A stretch of 64,000 nucleotides of DNA from Luscinia megarhynchos (taxonomy: Eukaryota > Chordata > Aves > Passeriformes > Turdidae). The translations under genes were made by a program, and so were the position numbers. This document shows positions 1 to 11,840 of this stretch, one piece after another (position 1 is the first letter of the stretch; the number at the start of each line of letters is the position of its first letter). The notes below the pieces were generated by a model. The model worked only from the letters and a program-made list of their open reading frames with translations. It ran no database searches and was not told where the DNA came from. The stretch spans positions 17,525,056 through 17,589,055 of the forward strand of contig JAPFBE010000013.1 in assembly GCA_034336665.1 (NCBI GenBank), read 5' to 3'.

Positions 1-402
1 TTTAAAGCTGCACTTCAGTTAATGGTCCAAACAGATCAATATTTATTACCGGACTTGTGCAAATGAAATACATTAATAAGTAAAATATATACACTCATAC
101 TTTCACATAAAACTTAATTAATCTGATGTGATTTGTAGACTTTTTAATTGGAATTATCAGCTAAGGAAAATAAAGTATTTTCATCACCCTGAAAACAAGG
201 GAAATTCCAGTTTTTCCAAAGACTAGATTCTGATTTAGTAGTGTTTTTTCATAAGTTAATTTGATGCCTTGGGTTTTAGTTTTTATATTTTTTCAGATTC
301 TCTGCTGCTTAGAGTGTAACTCTGAAACTTCATACTAGGTAAGTTCTCTTCACATGGTAGCTGGATAAAACAATCCCTTTCCAGCTAGAGAATCATGGAC
401 AC
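1..402. other. AT-rich unique sequence, nothing recognised
   Basis: This stretch is AT-rich with no coding frame of note, no recognisable repeat and no splice-bounded open frame. It runs up to the probable left edge of the LTR. Confidence 0.6.
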
Positions 403-520
403 TGTTACCCAAAAAGCAGAAACAACAGCAAAGTGAAGAGGGCAAGCCAAGGGGGCTGAGACTTCATAACCTGGGGCTGTGGTTGGACAATTGACCCCAA
501 TGTGTAGATGAACCAAAACT

Positions 521-526
521 TATAAA
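521..526 (+). promoter_or_regulatory. TATA box of the LTR
   Basis: TATAAA lies about 90 bases before the LTR poly(A) signal, the usual order for an LTR promoter. Any present activity is unknown. Confidence 0.45.
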
Positions 527-612
527 GGTGTAAAAACTCGTGGGATCCATCTTGGATTTAATTTGGGTGTAGCCCCAGCCAGGCTCTTGCACGGCCCAAA
601 GTGCATCCTTTC

Positions 613-618
613 AATAAA
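613..618 (+). promoter_or_regulatory. LTR polyadenylation signal AATAAA
   Basis: AATAAA in 'tttcaataaatatc', followed by a T-rich stretch, sits where LTRs of this type carry their poly(A) signal. Confidence 0.55.
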
Positions 619-679
619 TATCTAATTTATTCCCTTTTGCTCTGCCTAGTCTCTGTTCCAGGTCAGCCTTTCCAGGCAT

Positions 680-2353
680 GAATTAAGCTCAATTTCTTCA
701 AGCAATGCCTTCAATTTAAAGAAGTATAAGGTCAGTACCATGCCTTTAGGAATCGTTTTCAGTAAAGATGCTCCTTCTGGTAAAGGTTGGCAAAGAGTCA
801 GCTGAAGGTACAGGACCTTCCTTTCAAAAGTGAGATCTTGTGCCATGCATGAGAAAATAAGCCTAAACACCCAAAAGACTGAATTAGCTGCAACTTGTTT
901 CTGGAGCCAGGTCAACCCTGGCTCTGCATCCTTTGCATGGTGATGTTCCAAGATGTGTGAAAACTAATCTAGAACAAAATTGCTCTTCATGTGTTTGTGT
1001 AGCCACCCTCTATGTCAAGGTCTTCCATAGACATAATAGAAGTGTCAGTAGACTTTGCAGTCCAAAACTAATGCATATTTACCATATGCATTTATTTTTT
1101 CATGTGTTTGTGGAGAGTGTTCTTACTCTTTTGGTTAGGTAGACAAGAGTAAATTTCTGTAACTTTTCTATTCGTTCTTTATTTTGTCTCCTGGAAAAAA
1201 TTTGTCTAATCTGTGGGTTGCTTTATTTAGACCAGGGATAGCTGGATCCCAGATGCATCCCTTACTGTACCAGATCGTCAGAGTTCTCTCTGTGTCTTGG
1301 GAAAGAGAATTCAGGGGCACACAGTCTCAGGTAATCAACCCTGGCTTTATACAGTCAAAAAATCTCCTATCAAGTGAGAAGTGTGGTAGGGATGAGGATT
1401 TGATCCCATAAATAGGATAAGAATAAAATATCTCTATTCTATACAACCAGAATTATGTAAGACCAGAGCTCATTCATTTTTGTGTTCTAGGAAAACAAAA
1501 ATGTCCCCTTTTTTTTCTCCACTTGAGTTGTTAAATCAAGAATGTGACACTAGTAGCTGCCATGTTGTACCTGTCTTTATATACTAGGCAGTCAAAATGG
1601 ATATTTTTCTAAATCACAAGTTCAGGTGTCTTCATGGAGAGATTTAATTTCTTCCTAACGGTGTCAGATGCTGTTTGGTTCATGTTAAGTTGGTTTCACA
1701 CACACACACAAATTAAAATTCAGCAGCAGTTGTCTGCAAGAGAATCCCTCCCTTTTCACCTGCCCTCAAAATCTGTTATTAAAAACAGTTGAACTGCTAA
1801 TGAGGATGAAACAAATCTCTGAGACCACTTTTGAGAATACATTTGTCAAGTAGAATTTTAGCCAGGCTGTTTCATTAAGGAGTATTCAGGGACTTGCTGC
1901 TGTAACAAAAAATGAAAAGTACCCATGCTTGTCTCGTGTCTGTAGGCTATGAGTTCCTCCTATGCAAAAAACAATATGGACACCACCCTTTCCTTCCTTG
2001 CTTTCCTTTAGCAATAAAGCACTGGCCTTTTATTAACTAATTATGTTTTACACTACCCATGCAGGAAAAATCTGTTTTCAAATTCACTCTCAACTCAAAT
2101 TCATTTCTGAAAAAGCCGTGTCTGGGATGCTGGTAGGAGGCTGGACACTGTAAGGCTTTTTGCAGTTTTGAATGGTACAGCTGGTGTTGTCAATTCAGTT
2201 TAGACAATTTTAAAATACCTGAGAATCCCTGGGGGAAGTTGTTTTGTGGTTCAATAGGCTTGGCAGGGGTGGCAGTCCTGTCCAGGTTGCCAAATCCCTT
2301 TTGCTTACTCATGGGGAAAGTGATGCCCATGTGTGAAGTGTAGCACTTGATTT
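680..2353. other. Unique intergenic or intronic DNA with a short (CA)7
   Basis: No exon-like frame is supported. A (CA)7 microsatellite lies at 1697-1710. Frames of 60-100 codons here overlap on both strands without splice signals or codon structure and were treated as chance. Confidence 0.6.
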
Positions 2354-2594
2354 AAACTAAAAGAGGGTAGGAGTAGATTAGATATTCAGAAGAAATTCTT
2401 TACTGTGAGAGTGGTGAGGCACTGGCACAGGTTGTCCAGAGAATCCCTGGATGACCTATCCCTGGGAATGCTCAAGGCCAGGGTTGGCTGGCATTATGAG
2501 CAGCCTGCTCTCGTGAAACCTGTCCCTGCTCATGCAAGGGAATTGGAACTAGGTAATCTTTAAAGTCCCTTTCAACCCAAATCATTTTATGATT
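2354..2594 (+). mobile_element. CR1 LINE 3' fragment, plus orientation
   Basis: The segment follows the CR1 3' region in order: 'agaaattctttactgtgag', 'ggtgaggcactggcacaggttg', 'ccctgggaatgctcaaggcc', 'ggaactaggtaatctttaa', then 'tttcaacccaaatcatttta' and a final ATTTTATG octamer. CR1 inserts 5'-truncated copies that end in a short octamer repeat rather than a poly(A) tail. The copy has many substitutions and is not recent. It has no coding capacity. Confidence 0.92.
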
Positions 2595-5500
2595 TTTTCC
2601 ATCAATGGCTAGATAAACAATAGCTACAGATCACACTCTGCAAAGAGCTTCTCCCCATGCCAAGCTTTGCCTCCAGGACCATCAGCTCAATGCATCCTTC
2701 CTTCTTTGTCTCTATTTCTCAGTTGAACACAGAAACGAAATTGTCTGTTCTTGAAATCTTGCAGTTTTAAAGATTTCATTTTCAGCTGTTATGTTCACTG
2801 CAGGAAAGCCTGACTCTGCTGTCTCCACTTTTAATTCTTTCTTTCCATTGCATTTAAATCCAGAGAGAAGCTGCTGGCACCTGTGGATTTCAGCGTGACT
2901 CTTAGATGGCAAATGGAACAGGGAGGAATGGCATCTGTGTGGTTGGTCCTTCATGACTGTAACTGCTTGTTCCTCGAAATGAGGAAGAGGTGCAAGAAAT
3001 CAAGAGGCATGCAAGGGCCAAATTCACCCTGTTCAGTGCAGATTTCTGTGGGAAGTTTGCAGAGACCTGCAATGAACTGTTCTGTGCCTGGCTGTCTGTC
3101 TTCTGGGATTCTTCAGCTATCCACCAACGTGGGAATCTGACCCCGTGGCAAAACTTAGCTTCAGAAATTGAGCTTTTGTAGTTTTGCTTAAGTTTCCACC
3201 TTTTCTGTTTGCACAGTACCTGATCCTAATGTAACCCAGTGCTGTATTATCTTTCCCAGCCTACACTCTGACAGCTTTTAAAGGAAGTGTGAATTTTCTC
3301 TGTTATCTCTGTGGGATGTGTAATGCCCTACACCTAAAATTCAGCTTACTAACTATTTTGCCCCTGCTCATTTCAGCTAATGGAGAAAGCTAATAAGGTT
3401 CTTTTACTGTATGTTCCCAGAATATGTTACACAGCCCATGTTAGAGTCTATGCATAATTGTTTGATGCAGATATTTGAAGGGTGGGAATGAAAGAACAGG
3501 TTAGGAATTTCAGCTTATTTAATGAGCTGTTTTTACCTTGGCCTGACAAAGGAGGCAGAAGGAGAACCTATACCACAACTCTTTCCTGAAGATCAAGCCA
3601 CCTACCTTGTTCTGATTAGATTAGTCCCATCCAACATTTCCATTTCTGGCTTCCAAAATTGCTTTACCTATTATTTCATGTGATTTTGCAGCACAGTGGT
3701 GACAAAAAATAGATTGTGCTTAAATCCTGACATTTACTCCATTTCAAAGTAAAATAATGATAAGAGAATGTGACTAAATAGAGACACTTTCTGAGAATGT
3801 TTATTGAAGATGCCACAGATGTCACTGCTGCACAGGACCATCTCGCAGAATTTAAGCCCAAAGACTTGGAGACACCACCCACATTTCCCATACTGTAAGA
3901 ACCTGAAGGTTTGTGTTGCCATATTAGGCACTTGTTTTCACTTGGACTCCCTCAGGTGTGTTAATAAATAATACCATGAAACAATAAAACAATGAAATCA
4001 TGGTTACTGCTGCCCAGGTGTACTGTGCATGTGTGGACTCTTACTGCCACAACCAAAACAAATCACAGCAAACTTTATGGCTCTCTGATCTAGTTATACT
4101 TGGTTTTAACACTGGAAAAACTCAGGACCCCATGGACTTTTTGCAAGTGAAGGAAGACAGAGTTTTCTATTTTCATCTCTCGTTTTTCCTTCCTAAAGGT
4201 ACCCAACCCAAGAATCAATTGGGTTTTAACTGAAATAGGTTCTAGTGTCACCACATAAGTTGAAGTAGAGTTTTCTGAGATGTGAAGATGTGTTGTACTT
4301 CTCTTTATTTTGAAAAATCTTCCCTTTTATGCAAGGAATTCACAGTCATCCAGACTGAGAAAAAGAGTTGGAGTATACTTTCTACACCTACCAGGAATTT
4401 GTTATTACTTCCAGTCAGTGTTAAGAGCTGAAAAATTAAGTCTTCAGAGCTCGTCTGACTCAGCTCCAGCTGACTGGTAGCCTAAGTAAATAAAGTAATT
4501 TCACTTCAAGAGATCTTAGAAGATTTGATTTCATCACCAATGTAAGGATTTCTGAGGGCATGCAAAACTCGTATTCTTTTTACACCACCTCTGATCATAA
4601 TTGCCTTCCAGGAGAATGAGATTTTGTATTTTGGTATGTTACTTGTGTCATGGTTTGGATGATTCAGAATGCAGAGCATGCCTTTTCTTTTGTCTTTTCT
4701 TGCTGAGAATTCCCTTTGTAATCAGCTGCTTACTCTCATTGACTGTAAGGGAAGGAAAACAGAAAGGAGTAAGGGGAAAGGTCAGGTGAATGAACAGATT
4801 TCTGGAGCAGAAGCTGGGTTTGAGGAACAGGATAAAGCAAACTACAAAGCCAGGACAAGATGAGCATCCCAAGTGGGACCTGGCCTCAGCCTGTAGGCTG
4901 ATGCTGCCCTGTTTCAATTTCCAGACAAGGCACAGTTATTTGGGCAAAGGAAAGAAATCCCACCAATTCCTGCTGTTGGTAGAGAGGCCTTTTGAGTCAA
5001 AGGTCTGAGAGATGGTTCTCTTATCTTAAAGGGAAGGATTCAAAACAGGAGCAACGTGCCTTCTTTTCATTCCTATAGCTCTTTCCAGATCCCAACAAGC
5101 GAGTGAGCATTTTCTACCCAGGCTGAGCATTCTCAGGGTAAGGAACTGACTGACTCAGCCATGTATCAACTTGCAATGTGCATATCCCTGCAACACAAGT
5201 CAACAGGCATTTGTTTCCTGTGCCATAAAAGACCAAGGAAACATATCATTATTATTACTATTAGTTTTATTGTCTTGTATTTTAGGCTTGTATATGGGGA
5301 CTGTGATTTGTTTTTTTTTGAAGGAGGAACTTGCAAAGAAGATTAAGTGATCTAATAATTTGTAATAATGAGTACTGCATTTGTGGATACTGCAGGGTGT
5401 TATATTATGGCTTTTGGGACCATGCATGCATTTTATAGGGGAATAAATAAATAATAATTTGTGACTTCAAAATGTAACAATCTTCAGCAGGGAAGGACAG

Positions 5501-6834
5501 GAAAATGAAGGTTGATTCAGAAGGGAACTGCTGTTCCAATTTGCCATAATTTTAACAAGCAGAGATCTGTTGAGTGCTTACAGGAGAACAATGTGTAGTT
5601 AATACTTCAAGTTAAGTACTGGCTTGACTTTTTTTCCTCTTTATTCTTGGGATCCAATTATGAGCAATCTACAGAAACGTTGAGAAATTATTGCAAGTTT
5701 TCCAAATTTCAGGCCTTTTTTAAAGTGATAAGAAGGAGTCTTACATTTTAATACCTTTATATCTTTCTTCACTTTTCAAATCTGCATGAACTTCCCTATA
5801 CAATTCACCTCTGAACTTACACAGTAAAATCTGATTTATTACTACAAATTATGGCCTTCTGGATATTGATTTACTCACACCAAATGATAATATATGCTAA
5901 GAGCAGTCCCATAGGGCATACTTGTACCATAAAATCCAACTTAGATTTTCAAAGCCTGGACTTATAGCAATAAAATGGGTTAATTTGGAATGTTTTATAG
6001 AATTTAAGAATTATTAATATCCCCTATTTTGAGAAAAACTAGGTTGAATTATTCATCATGAAAATATTGTTATAACTTTTGTTGGATATGAGAGCTTGCT
6101 ATTTACTTTGGATGTTAAAAAAGATTGTGAGTATTCTACCTCCCTTTCTAAGAAGCAGTAATTCACAAGAATAGTCAGTGATACTGCTCACAAAAGGGAG
6201 CTGAATCCTCTTCTGGCCTTTAATAATGATAGGTCATATTGTGCCCCTGGCTCTAAAACAGATCTTCTCACTTCAGGAGGTAGAATGCTGACCACTGGTG
6301 TGAAATTCAGTTCCAGCTGGCATAGTTAGCTGTGTAAGAAGTAAATGTAATTATAAAATTCTTCTAAGGGATTTTTGAGGCCTTTTCTAGGCATGGAAGG
6401 CCCAACCTGTTATGCAGTGAATTTTTGAGTTCCAGGATGAGTGCCAGTCTAGATTCTTTAGTCCCAAAATTGCTTCTAAGACAGGCAGAAAAATCATCGT
6501 TAATCTATGAAAATTATGTTGTCATGTTTCTAGTTCACACTAACAAGACATTTGTTCTTCAGTGAAGTTAATAACACAGGTTGAGTAGCAAATCAGTATT
6601 CAGCTGCAGCAAATTTTCTTCTTAGGAAAGAGCCAAATGATATTCGGTAGAGAACACATTGCGCCGATGTGGGAACATCACTTCCAGCATTGCAGCCACC
6701 CTTCATCACCTGTGCTGCAGCCAGGGGGGCTCTGGGGGTGTGTGTCCTGATTACCCAGGGAGTGTTTTGCAGGACAATGCCTGGCACTGCACCACCCCTC
6801 AACCACATCCTGCCTTTCAGGGTAAAAACTTACA
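2595..6834. other. Unique AT-rich DNA, no gene supported
   Basis: This 4.2 kb is non-repetitive by eye and about 60% AT. Several overlapping frames of 60-90 codons lie on both strands (for example 4648-4917 minus and 4669-5008 plus), but none has a convincing acceptor-donor pair. A small ATT-type cluster lies near 5249-5262. Confidence 0.55.
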
Positions 6835-7034
6835 ATCATAGAATTGTTTGGGTTGGAAGGGATCATCCAGTTTAACCCCCCTGCCATGGGCAGAGGCACC
6901 ACCCACTATCACAGGCTGCTCCAAACCCTGTACAACCTGGCCTTGAACACTTCCAGGGATGGGGCAGCCACAGCTTCTCTGGGCAACCTGTGCCAGTGCC
7001 CCACCACCCTCACGGTAAAAGATTTCTTCTGAAC
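6835..7034 (-). mobile_element. CR1 LINE 3' fragment, minus orientation
   Basis: Read on the plus strand, the piece starts with the reversed 3' octamer (CATAGAAT at 6837-6844). It continues with 'gtttgggttggaagggatca', 'ccctgccatgggcagaggca', 'aacctggccttgaacacttc' and 'gggcaacctgtgccagtgcc', and stops near 'aaaagatttcttct'. This is the reverse complement of a CR1 3' end, so the element lies on the minus strand. It is better preserved than the copy at 2.35 kb. The apparent open frames across it are by-products of the repeat. Confidence 0.93.
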
Positions 7035-7335
7035 ACATGAGCTGATGGAAAAGCAGCACTGCAAAGGATCCTGCCTGGGGAGGGTGAGGTGCTCTCAGAG
7101 TACTCCTGTCCTGCATTTGAGGCCTGGAGAAAACTGCTGTAGCAGGCATTGTCTTTCTGGAGAGTTGCATGCTGAGTGCTCTGAAGCACATGCACAGCCA
7201 GCCTGCTCTGGAGAGCCAGGCCACCTACAGAGGGACATGGGCCAGCCTGCATGGCTGGGGACCCACGCGCTGTGTCTGTGTGGGTGCAGCTTTTCATACT
7301 TCCCCTGATGCTAGATTTCAAGAGGATGGAAGGCG
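7035..7335. other. GC-richer segment between CR1 and ERV LTR
   Basis: About 300 bases of relatively GC-rich DNA between two mobile elements. Frames on both strands stay open here (up to 135 codons on the minus strand) but run into the CR1 and show no splice signals. The segment could be host DNA or a non-LTR remnant; I cannot tell. Confidence 0.4.
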
Positions 7336-7632
7336 TGCTGTTGCATTGCATTGTTATGACTCTGTATTGTTACTGTTTTATAATGCACTGAGAAAAGTGG
7401 TTGGTTCTGAACGCCCCTGAAGGTCTGTGAAGTTAGTTCGGGTTTGAAATTCCCCGCCACTCCTTTGTTCTACCTCTTTTTCCCCTTTTCCTCTTTTTCC
7501 TTCAGGCATAAAGCTTTGTATCACCGTGGGAAAAGGAGCCTCCTTGATTTTTGCTTTGTCCAGGCTGATCTGCCTCCATCTCTGACCCAGAGCTAGCCGA
7601 GATAGGTCGGAGAGTGGGGGGGACTTGCAGCA
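7336..7632 (+). mobile_element. Class II (betaretrovirus/ERVK-like) LTR, 5' LTR position
   Basis: A 297-bp segment starts TGCTGT and ends GCAGCA, giving an inverted terminal match of TGCTG/CAGCA. A TATAAT-like element is at 7379-7384 and a pyrimidine-rich block follows at about 7470-7503. The right end is fixed by the primer binding site, which begins after exactly two intervening bases (GT), the spacing left by retroviral integration. The left end rests only on the inverted repeat and could be a few bases off. No matching 3' LTR was seen in the window, so the provirus is truncated or split. Confidence 0.75.
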
Positions 7633-7634
7633 GT

Positions 7635-7652
7635 CGGCGCCCAACGTGGGGC
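7635..7652 (+). other. Retroviral primer binding site, tRNA-Lys1,2 type
   Basis: The 18-mer CGGCGCCCAACGTGGGGC matches the tRNA-Lys1,2 primer binding site TGGCGCCCAACGTGGGGC at 17 of 18 positions; only the first base differs (T to C). This primer type is known from Mason-Pfizer monkey virus and visna virus, and is common in class II endogenous elements. It shows that the flanking LTR is a 5' LTR of a reverse-transcribing element. Confidence 0.88.
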
Positions 7653-7760
7653 CTGCCACAAGGTGAGACCCCACAAAGCAGCTGGATTTTCGTTAACACC
7701 ATGGAAAACTGCTCTAGTTTGGAGGAAAACTATTAACAATTGAGCAGATACAAGGAGTGT
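7653..7760 (+). mobile_element. ERV leader remnant with splice-donor-like site; body missing
   Basis: After the primer binding site, 'cacaaggtgagacc' (7657-7670) matches a splice donor (AAG/GTGAG), as expected in a retroviral leader. An ATG in good context at 7701 opens a frame of only about ten codons. No gag, pol or env-like frame follows, so the internal region is deleted or was never copied. The right edge of the retroviral DNA is not clear. Confidence 0.45.
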
Positions 7761-8899
7761 CAGCCACTGGTGGCTCTGTGTGATTTATATTTAGTTGCTT
7801 GACTGGTGCCTCATTGTAGCGTTTATCTGTATTTTCAAGAGTACATTGCCATTTTGTGGTTAAAGATTAGTTCACTGCATGGTTGCACTTGCACATGTCC
7901 TTCCCCCTTGAGAATTCCTTGTGGGATGTTAATTTTCCACTTCTAAAATGCTATGTCACATTTTAAGAGAGAAGTATTATACAGGAACTGGTGGATACAG
8001 CCTCCAGGTGATGCATTTATCATTTTAAAGTGTAGAGAGCGAGGGCAATATTTGTCGAAAGTGCCAGATACAAGCCATTGAACAAGAAAATAGCAGTGGC
8101 ACTTCCAGAGGGGTAGACACATCAGAAACAAAAAAAAATTGTGGCATGTCACACAAAGACCTGAGAGTCCTGGCCATTAGCAAATGACAGAGTCCAGGGC
8201 ACTTTCCAGGTGTCCAAAGCACAAGGGTGTCAGTGGAAATGGATATCACAAGGCAAGAGACGAATGGCCAAACTTGGTTCTTCTGTGTACTCTGACTCAA
8301 AATAATTTCATTCACACCAGGGGAAATATTCCCTGCCAGTATTATTCGTAGCAATATTTGACTCAAACTTTGGAAAGCAATGTTAGTCTTTGACATAGTA
8401 AACATTTGGTTTTCTGTTTATCTTCTCCATGTTAATGTTTTAAAGTTTATACTGTAGTCAATAATACAATAGTACATTTTATTTTACATTCAGTTATTAG
8501 CTATTTAGACATTGGTAAATGGGCTGTTCTCAGAGATGCTGATCTTTGGATATCCTTTTCTCTCCAAATGCACATTTCAAACCACATACAATTTCCCTTC
8601 TTTGAATCTTGCTTTTTCAGCGTTTTTCACCCCCTCATTTTTGTTTTTTCTCGTGCTTTTTTCCCCTTAACTTAACAGGAAGATTTTATTTGCATCTGCA
8701 GTTTTTCAGTGTGTTTGTTTTTGTTGGGCATGGTATGCATAGATATTTTATTAATGTTCAGAAGCAGTGTTTTTTATGATTCTTTATGATTCTTTCTCTC
8801 TTCCCTCAGAACACAGATCTGAATTAGTGGAAAGTAATATATAAGTAAATTTTTTGGTGGTTTATGTGATCAGTAGAGAGCTAGCACAGAGCCTTCCAG
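7761..8899. other. Unique DNA, no gene supported
   Basis: AT-rich sequence resumes. There is a local duplication of 'ttatgattct' near 8776-8797. A minus-strand frame of 126 codons (8025-8405) has no hydrophobic, domain or splice features and is treated as chance. Confidence 0.5.
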
Positions 8900-9104
8900 A
8901 AACTCTTGGCAGGACCCTGAGATGATCATCACAGACGAGTGGCTGATTGCAGAGCTGAATAAATCTGTGATTACATTACAATATAAGGGCCAGTTTCTGC
9001 AACCCCTTATTCATGAAGGCAATCCTAATGGAGGCAAAGTTAAGAAGAAGAAAGCTGAAATCATCAAATTCCTTTCAAGCAGAAAAAAACATCCTGTGGA
9101 GTGA
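8900..9104 (+). CDS. Candidate terminal coding exon, gene unknown (weak)
   Basis: After 'gagccttccag' (AG at 8898-8899) a frame runs 67 codons to TGA at 9102-9104. It contains an acidic-aromatic start (DPEMIITDEWLIAEL) and a lysine-rich end (KVKKKKAEIIKF). In-frame stops bound it upstream at about 8877, so as a stand-alone gene it could only start at the ATG at 8922 (60 codons). AATAAA follows 72 bases after the stop. In favour: balanced amino acid use and the nearby poly(A) signal. Against: a weak polypyrimidine tract, no recognised family, and a length that chance allows in this window. If spliced, two bases of the first codon come from an upstream exon. Confidence 0.25.
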
Positions 9105-11840
9105 AGGGGTTAATGCCTTGAAGAGTGCCTTTTCCCCACATTTCCCATCACCTGTATACAATGTAAAATTAAGGGAATAAATTTAATAGTTGCTAATGGC
9201 TAAAGCAAAAGAAACCTCTGTAAAACAGGCCCCCAAAATACTGAAGGTATTGCTGACTCATTCTGCAATTCAGAGGATGTTTCTTCCAGTAATCTATTTA
9301 ACTTTGAAAGAAAAGTGAAAAGTTCCTTAACCAAAAGTCACTTCTATGGATGGATCTTTTAAGGCATATAGATCTGAAATGTCTATTTGAAAGAAAAAAT
9401 GTATTCTGATGTTATAATATTATATATTGCATTTATATAACTGCAATTAACACATTTCTATCCCAGCTTAAAACTATGGAGATGTGACATCATGTGTTCA
9501 AAAGGTGGAGGAATACATGATTAAAATGCAGGCACAAGAAAATATGGATTGGGTAACATGCCTCCAACATTGCTTATTTTCTCATTGAGAAAAACATTTT
9601 AAAATGCACATTTAAACTGTATTTTTAATAAAGCTGGTCCCTATGCAAAACATTTAAGCTTATACTTTTCTTGAAAGCTCAGGTCAAGTTGTACTGATAT
9701 CAATAGAAACCATCAGAATGAAAGCAAATATGGGCTGATGAAAAGCCCACTGGGATGAATTTAGACCATTTGCCAAAACGGGATCATTTGTTTGTTCATT
9801 CCACAGCTCTCTAATGTATTCCTGAACAATGGCAGGGTAGTATTCAGGTGAAAAAAAAATACAGGGGATGCAATCTATGCCCTACCTGACCTTAGACTTC
9901 TCACAGGGATTGGAAAAAAGTTTTTGAAGCACCTTCCATCCGGAGAAGTATCTGTCATTTCTCCCCAATTTCTTGGTCCTATATTGTGAATAGTCTTGTT
10001 TCTCTCCAGGTTCTCTGCATTTCTGGAGACTGTCACCAGGCACCTCTATCTGCTACCTCCAACCATCCCCAAGTGTGGGTTTAAGAGAGAAATTTCAGGA
10101 TCATCCTTGGGGCTCATGACAGGCACTGAATAATCAGGAGATGGAAGGAGGGTGAAGGAAGAGCCAGTTAGTTTAAAGTTTTTTTTTTTTTTTTGTTTTT
10201 TTTTTTTTAATGGATAGAATCTGCAAATATGGAAAGGTTCATTTTCAGGTGTTAATGATGTTTATTTGACTTACCCAGCACACAGCAGAGTTGTCCTGAG
10301 TGCACTGGAGGGTATGGCTTTCAGTATTACCAGTGCCCTTTCATTTGAGAAGCAGGTTAGAAAGAATTCTCACTGGACATTGGTCCAAGGGTTCAAGAGG
10401 GATGTGTGTATCCAGGGATTTGTGCAATATATGTACCTAAGCCTGCATGTGTTCTCAGTACTGCAAACTCTTATTGAAAACAATACAAAGCTTCCAGTCT
10501 GCTTTTTGAAGAGGCTTTAAAGCAGGCTTTTGAACACACACACACAGAAGCTGCAAAACAACATGAAATTCAGGGTTTTAGGGCTATGGTATAGATAAAC
10601 CTTTTTTTGGACCAGAGTACAAGGAGTTAACAGCAGTGGCACACTTGAAATAGTTTCACGCTGGAATGCTGCAAATCCTGTTGTTTGTCTCAAGGTCTTG
10701 CACACAGAGAAGTTATGAGATGCAGTCTGATTCAAAGCCATGCAAGTTAGCTATGGTCTCAGGACTGTGTTTACACATGACTTTGCATTTCTGTTCAAAT
10801 AACTTCTCCTGAAGTTTTAGGCATTCCTGCAAAGCTACAGCAATATGATGGTATATTTTCCATAAGCTCCACATCTCTATGGGAGAACCAGATATGCAGC
10901 CTGTCTAGTGTGAAAGAAATTCTGCCGTGAATTGGAAAGGAAGAATGGGAAAATTTCACAGAAATAGTCTGTCCTTTGGGATGCTGTAATTTTCTGTCAC
11001 AGGCCAGTAATTGGGGGATGTTCAAGCAAAGATGACTTAGTGCTGTGCTTAATAAAATGTAGTAATCTTGACCAAGGAAATTCACTCAAATATTAATAAA
11101 AACGGAAAACTGTGAAATCAAGGCATTTGCAGGTGAGTAGGAAGGCTTAGTCTTCCTTCCCACAATTTCCTGTCTGTCGTTGCTGAGGCCCAAATGACCA
11201 TAAATGTATATGTAGTTACATGGATAAATCACTATTATCACAGCACCTGGCTTTATTTTTCCTGTGAAATGGTAGGAGGAAAATTAATACTGAAACAGCA
11301 ACCAGGTGAAAGCCACTGTAACAACAGCCATTCTTTGTGGTGTGCTGCATCCTAAGCTGATTTTTGCTAAGTGCTCACACTTGTATATCACTTGTGTATC
11401 ACTGAGAGGCATTCATGTCTTCTGTGTGATTTTGTCAACTCCTGCAGTCTGAAGCACCACAAGGCACTCTGAACTCTGCCAGCAGAAGCTGATGTATTCT
11501 CCATGTAGGACATTGCACAAGACCCCTTCCATCTCCCAAAAGACACCTACCCTGAAAGTCCTCAGGGCTTCTGGAGTTCCTGATGTCTCTTCTTGCTGTC
11601 ATCTTTGAGGGGGGAAAAAAGGATATACAGTTGAATGCTGCACAGGAAAGGGAGAGTTGTGTGGGGAGGATGTGCTTCTAAATGTTTGGAAGGATAAAAA
11701 TTACTTCCTTTATTTTGTGAGCTCTCTGCAATGAATTCAGTCCAGGAATTAGTTATCCAAATTACCTCTTCCTTTTATCTAATGCAAAACCCACTGTCAC
11801 ACTCTTAAATAATGTTTCATTTTTGTTTGTAAATGTGATA
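9105..11840. other. Unique DNA with a T-rich tract
   Basis: No gene is supported. A T-rich run with one G lies at 10179-10208. Short frames at 10266-10520 plus and 10795-11085 minus lack splice signals. Confidence 0.5.
9176..9181 (+). promoter_or_regulatory. AATAAA poly(A) signal candidate
   Basis: AATAAA lies 72 bases after the stop of the weak exon candidate at 8900-9104. In AT-rich DNA this hexamer is common, so it is only supporting evidence. Confidence 0.25.

Larger units (their letters stand above)
403..679 (+). mobile_element. Solo-like endogenous retroviral LTR (ERVL/ERV1-like), plus orientation
   Basis: The stretch has the order of an LTR. It starts TGTT, carries a TATA-like TATAAA at 521-526, and then a U5-like segment (541-612) with 'ccaggctctt' and 'cggcccaaagtgca'. 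The poly(A) signal AATAAA is at 613-618, and the last part reads 'tctgttccaggtcagcct' before ending in CA. This 3' half resembles U5 regions of abundant avian ERV LTRs as I remember them. No primer binding site follows and no second copy was found nearby, so it is probably a solo LTR left by recombination. I could not see a clear target site duplication, so the left edge is uncertain by tens of bases. Confidence 0.7.

Noticed and set aside
6817..7351. Frames of 113-135 codons on the minus strand
   Set aside because: They cross a CR1 fragment and adjacent GC-rich DNA. CR1 3' regions are non-coding in this part and give such by-product frames.
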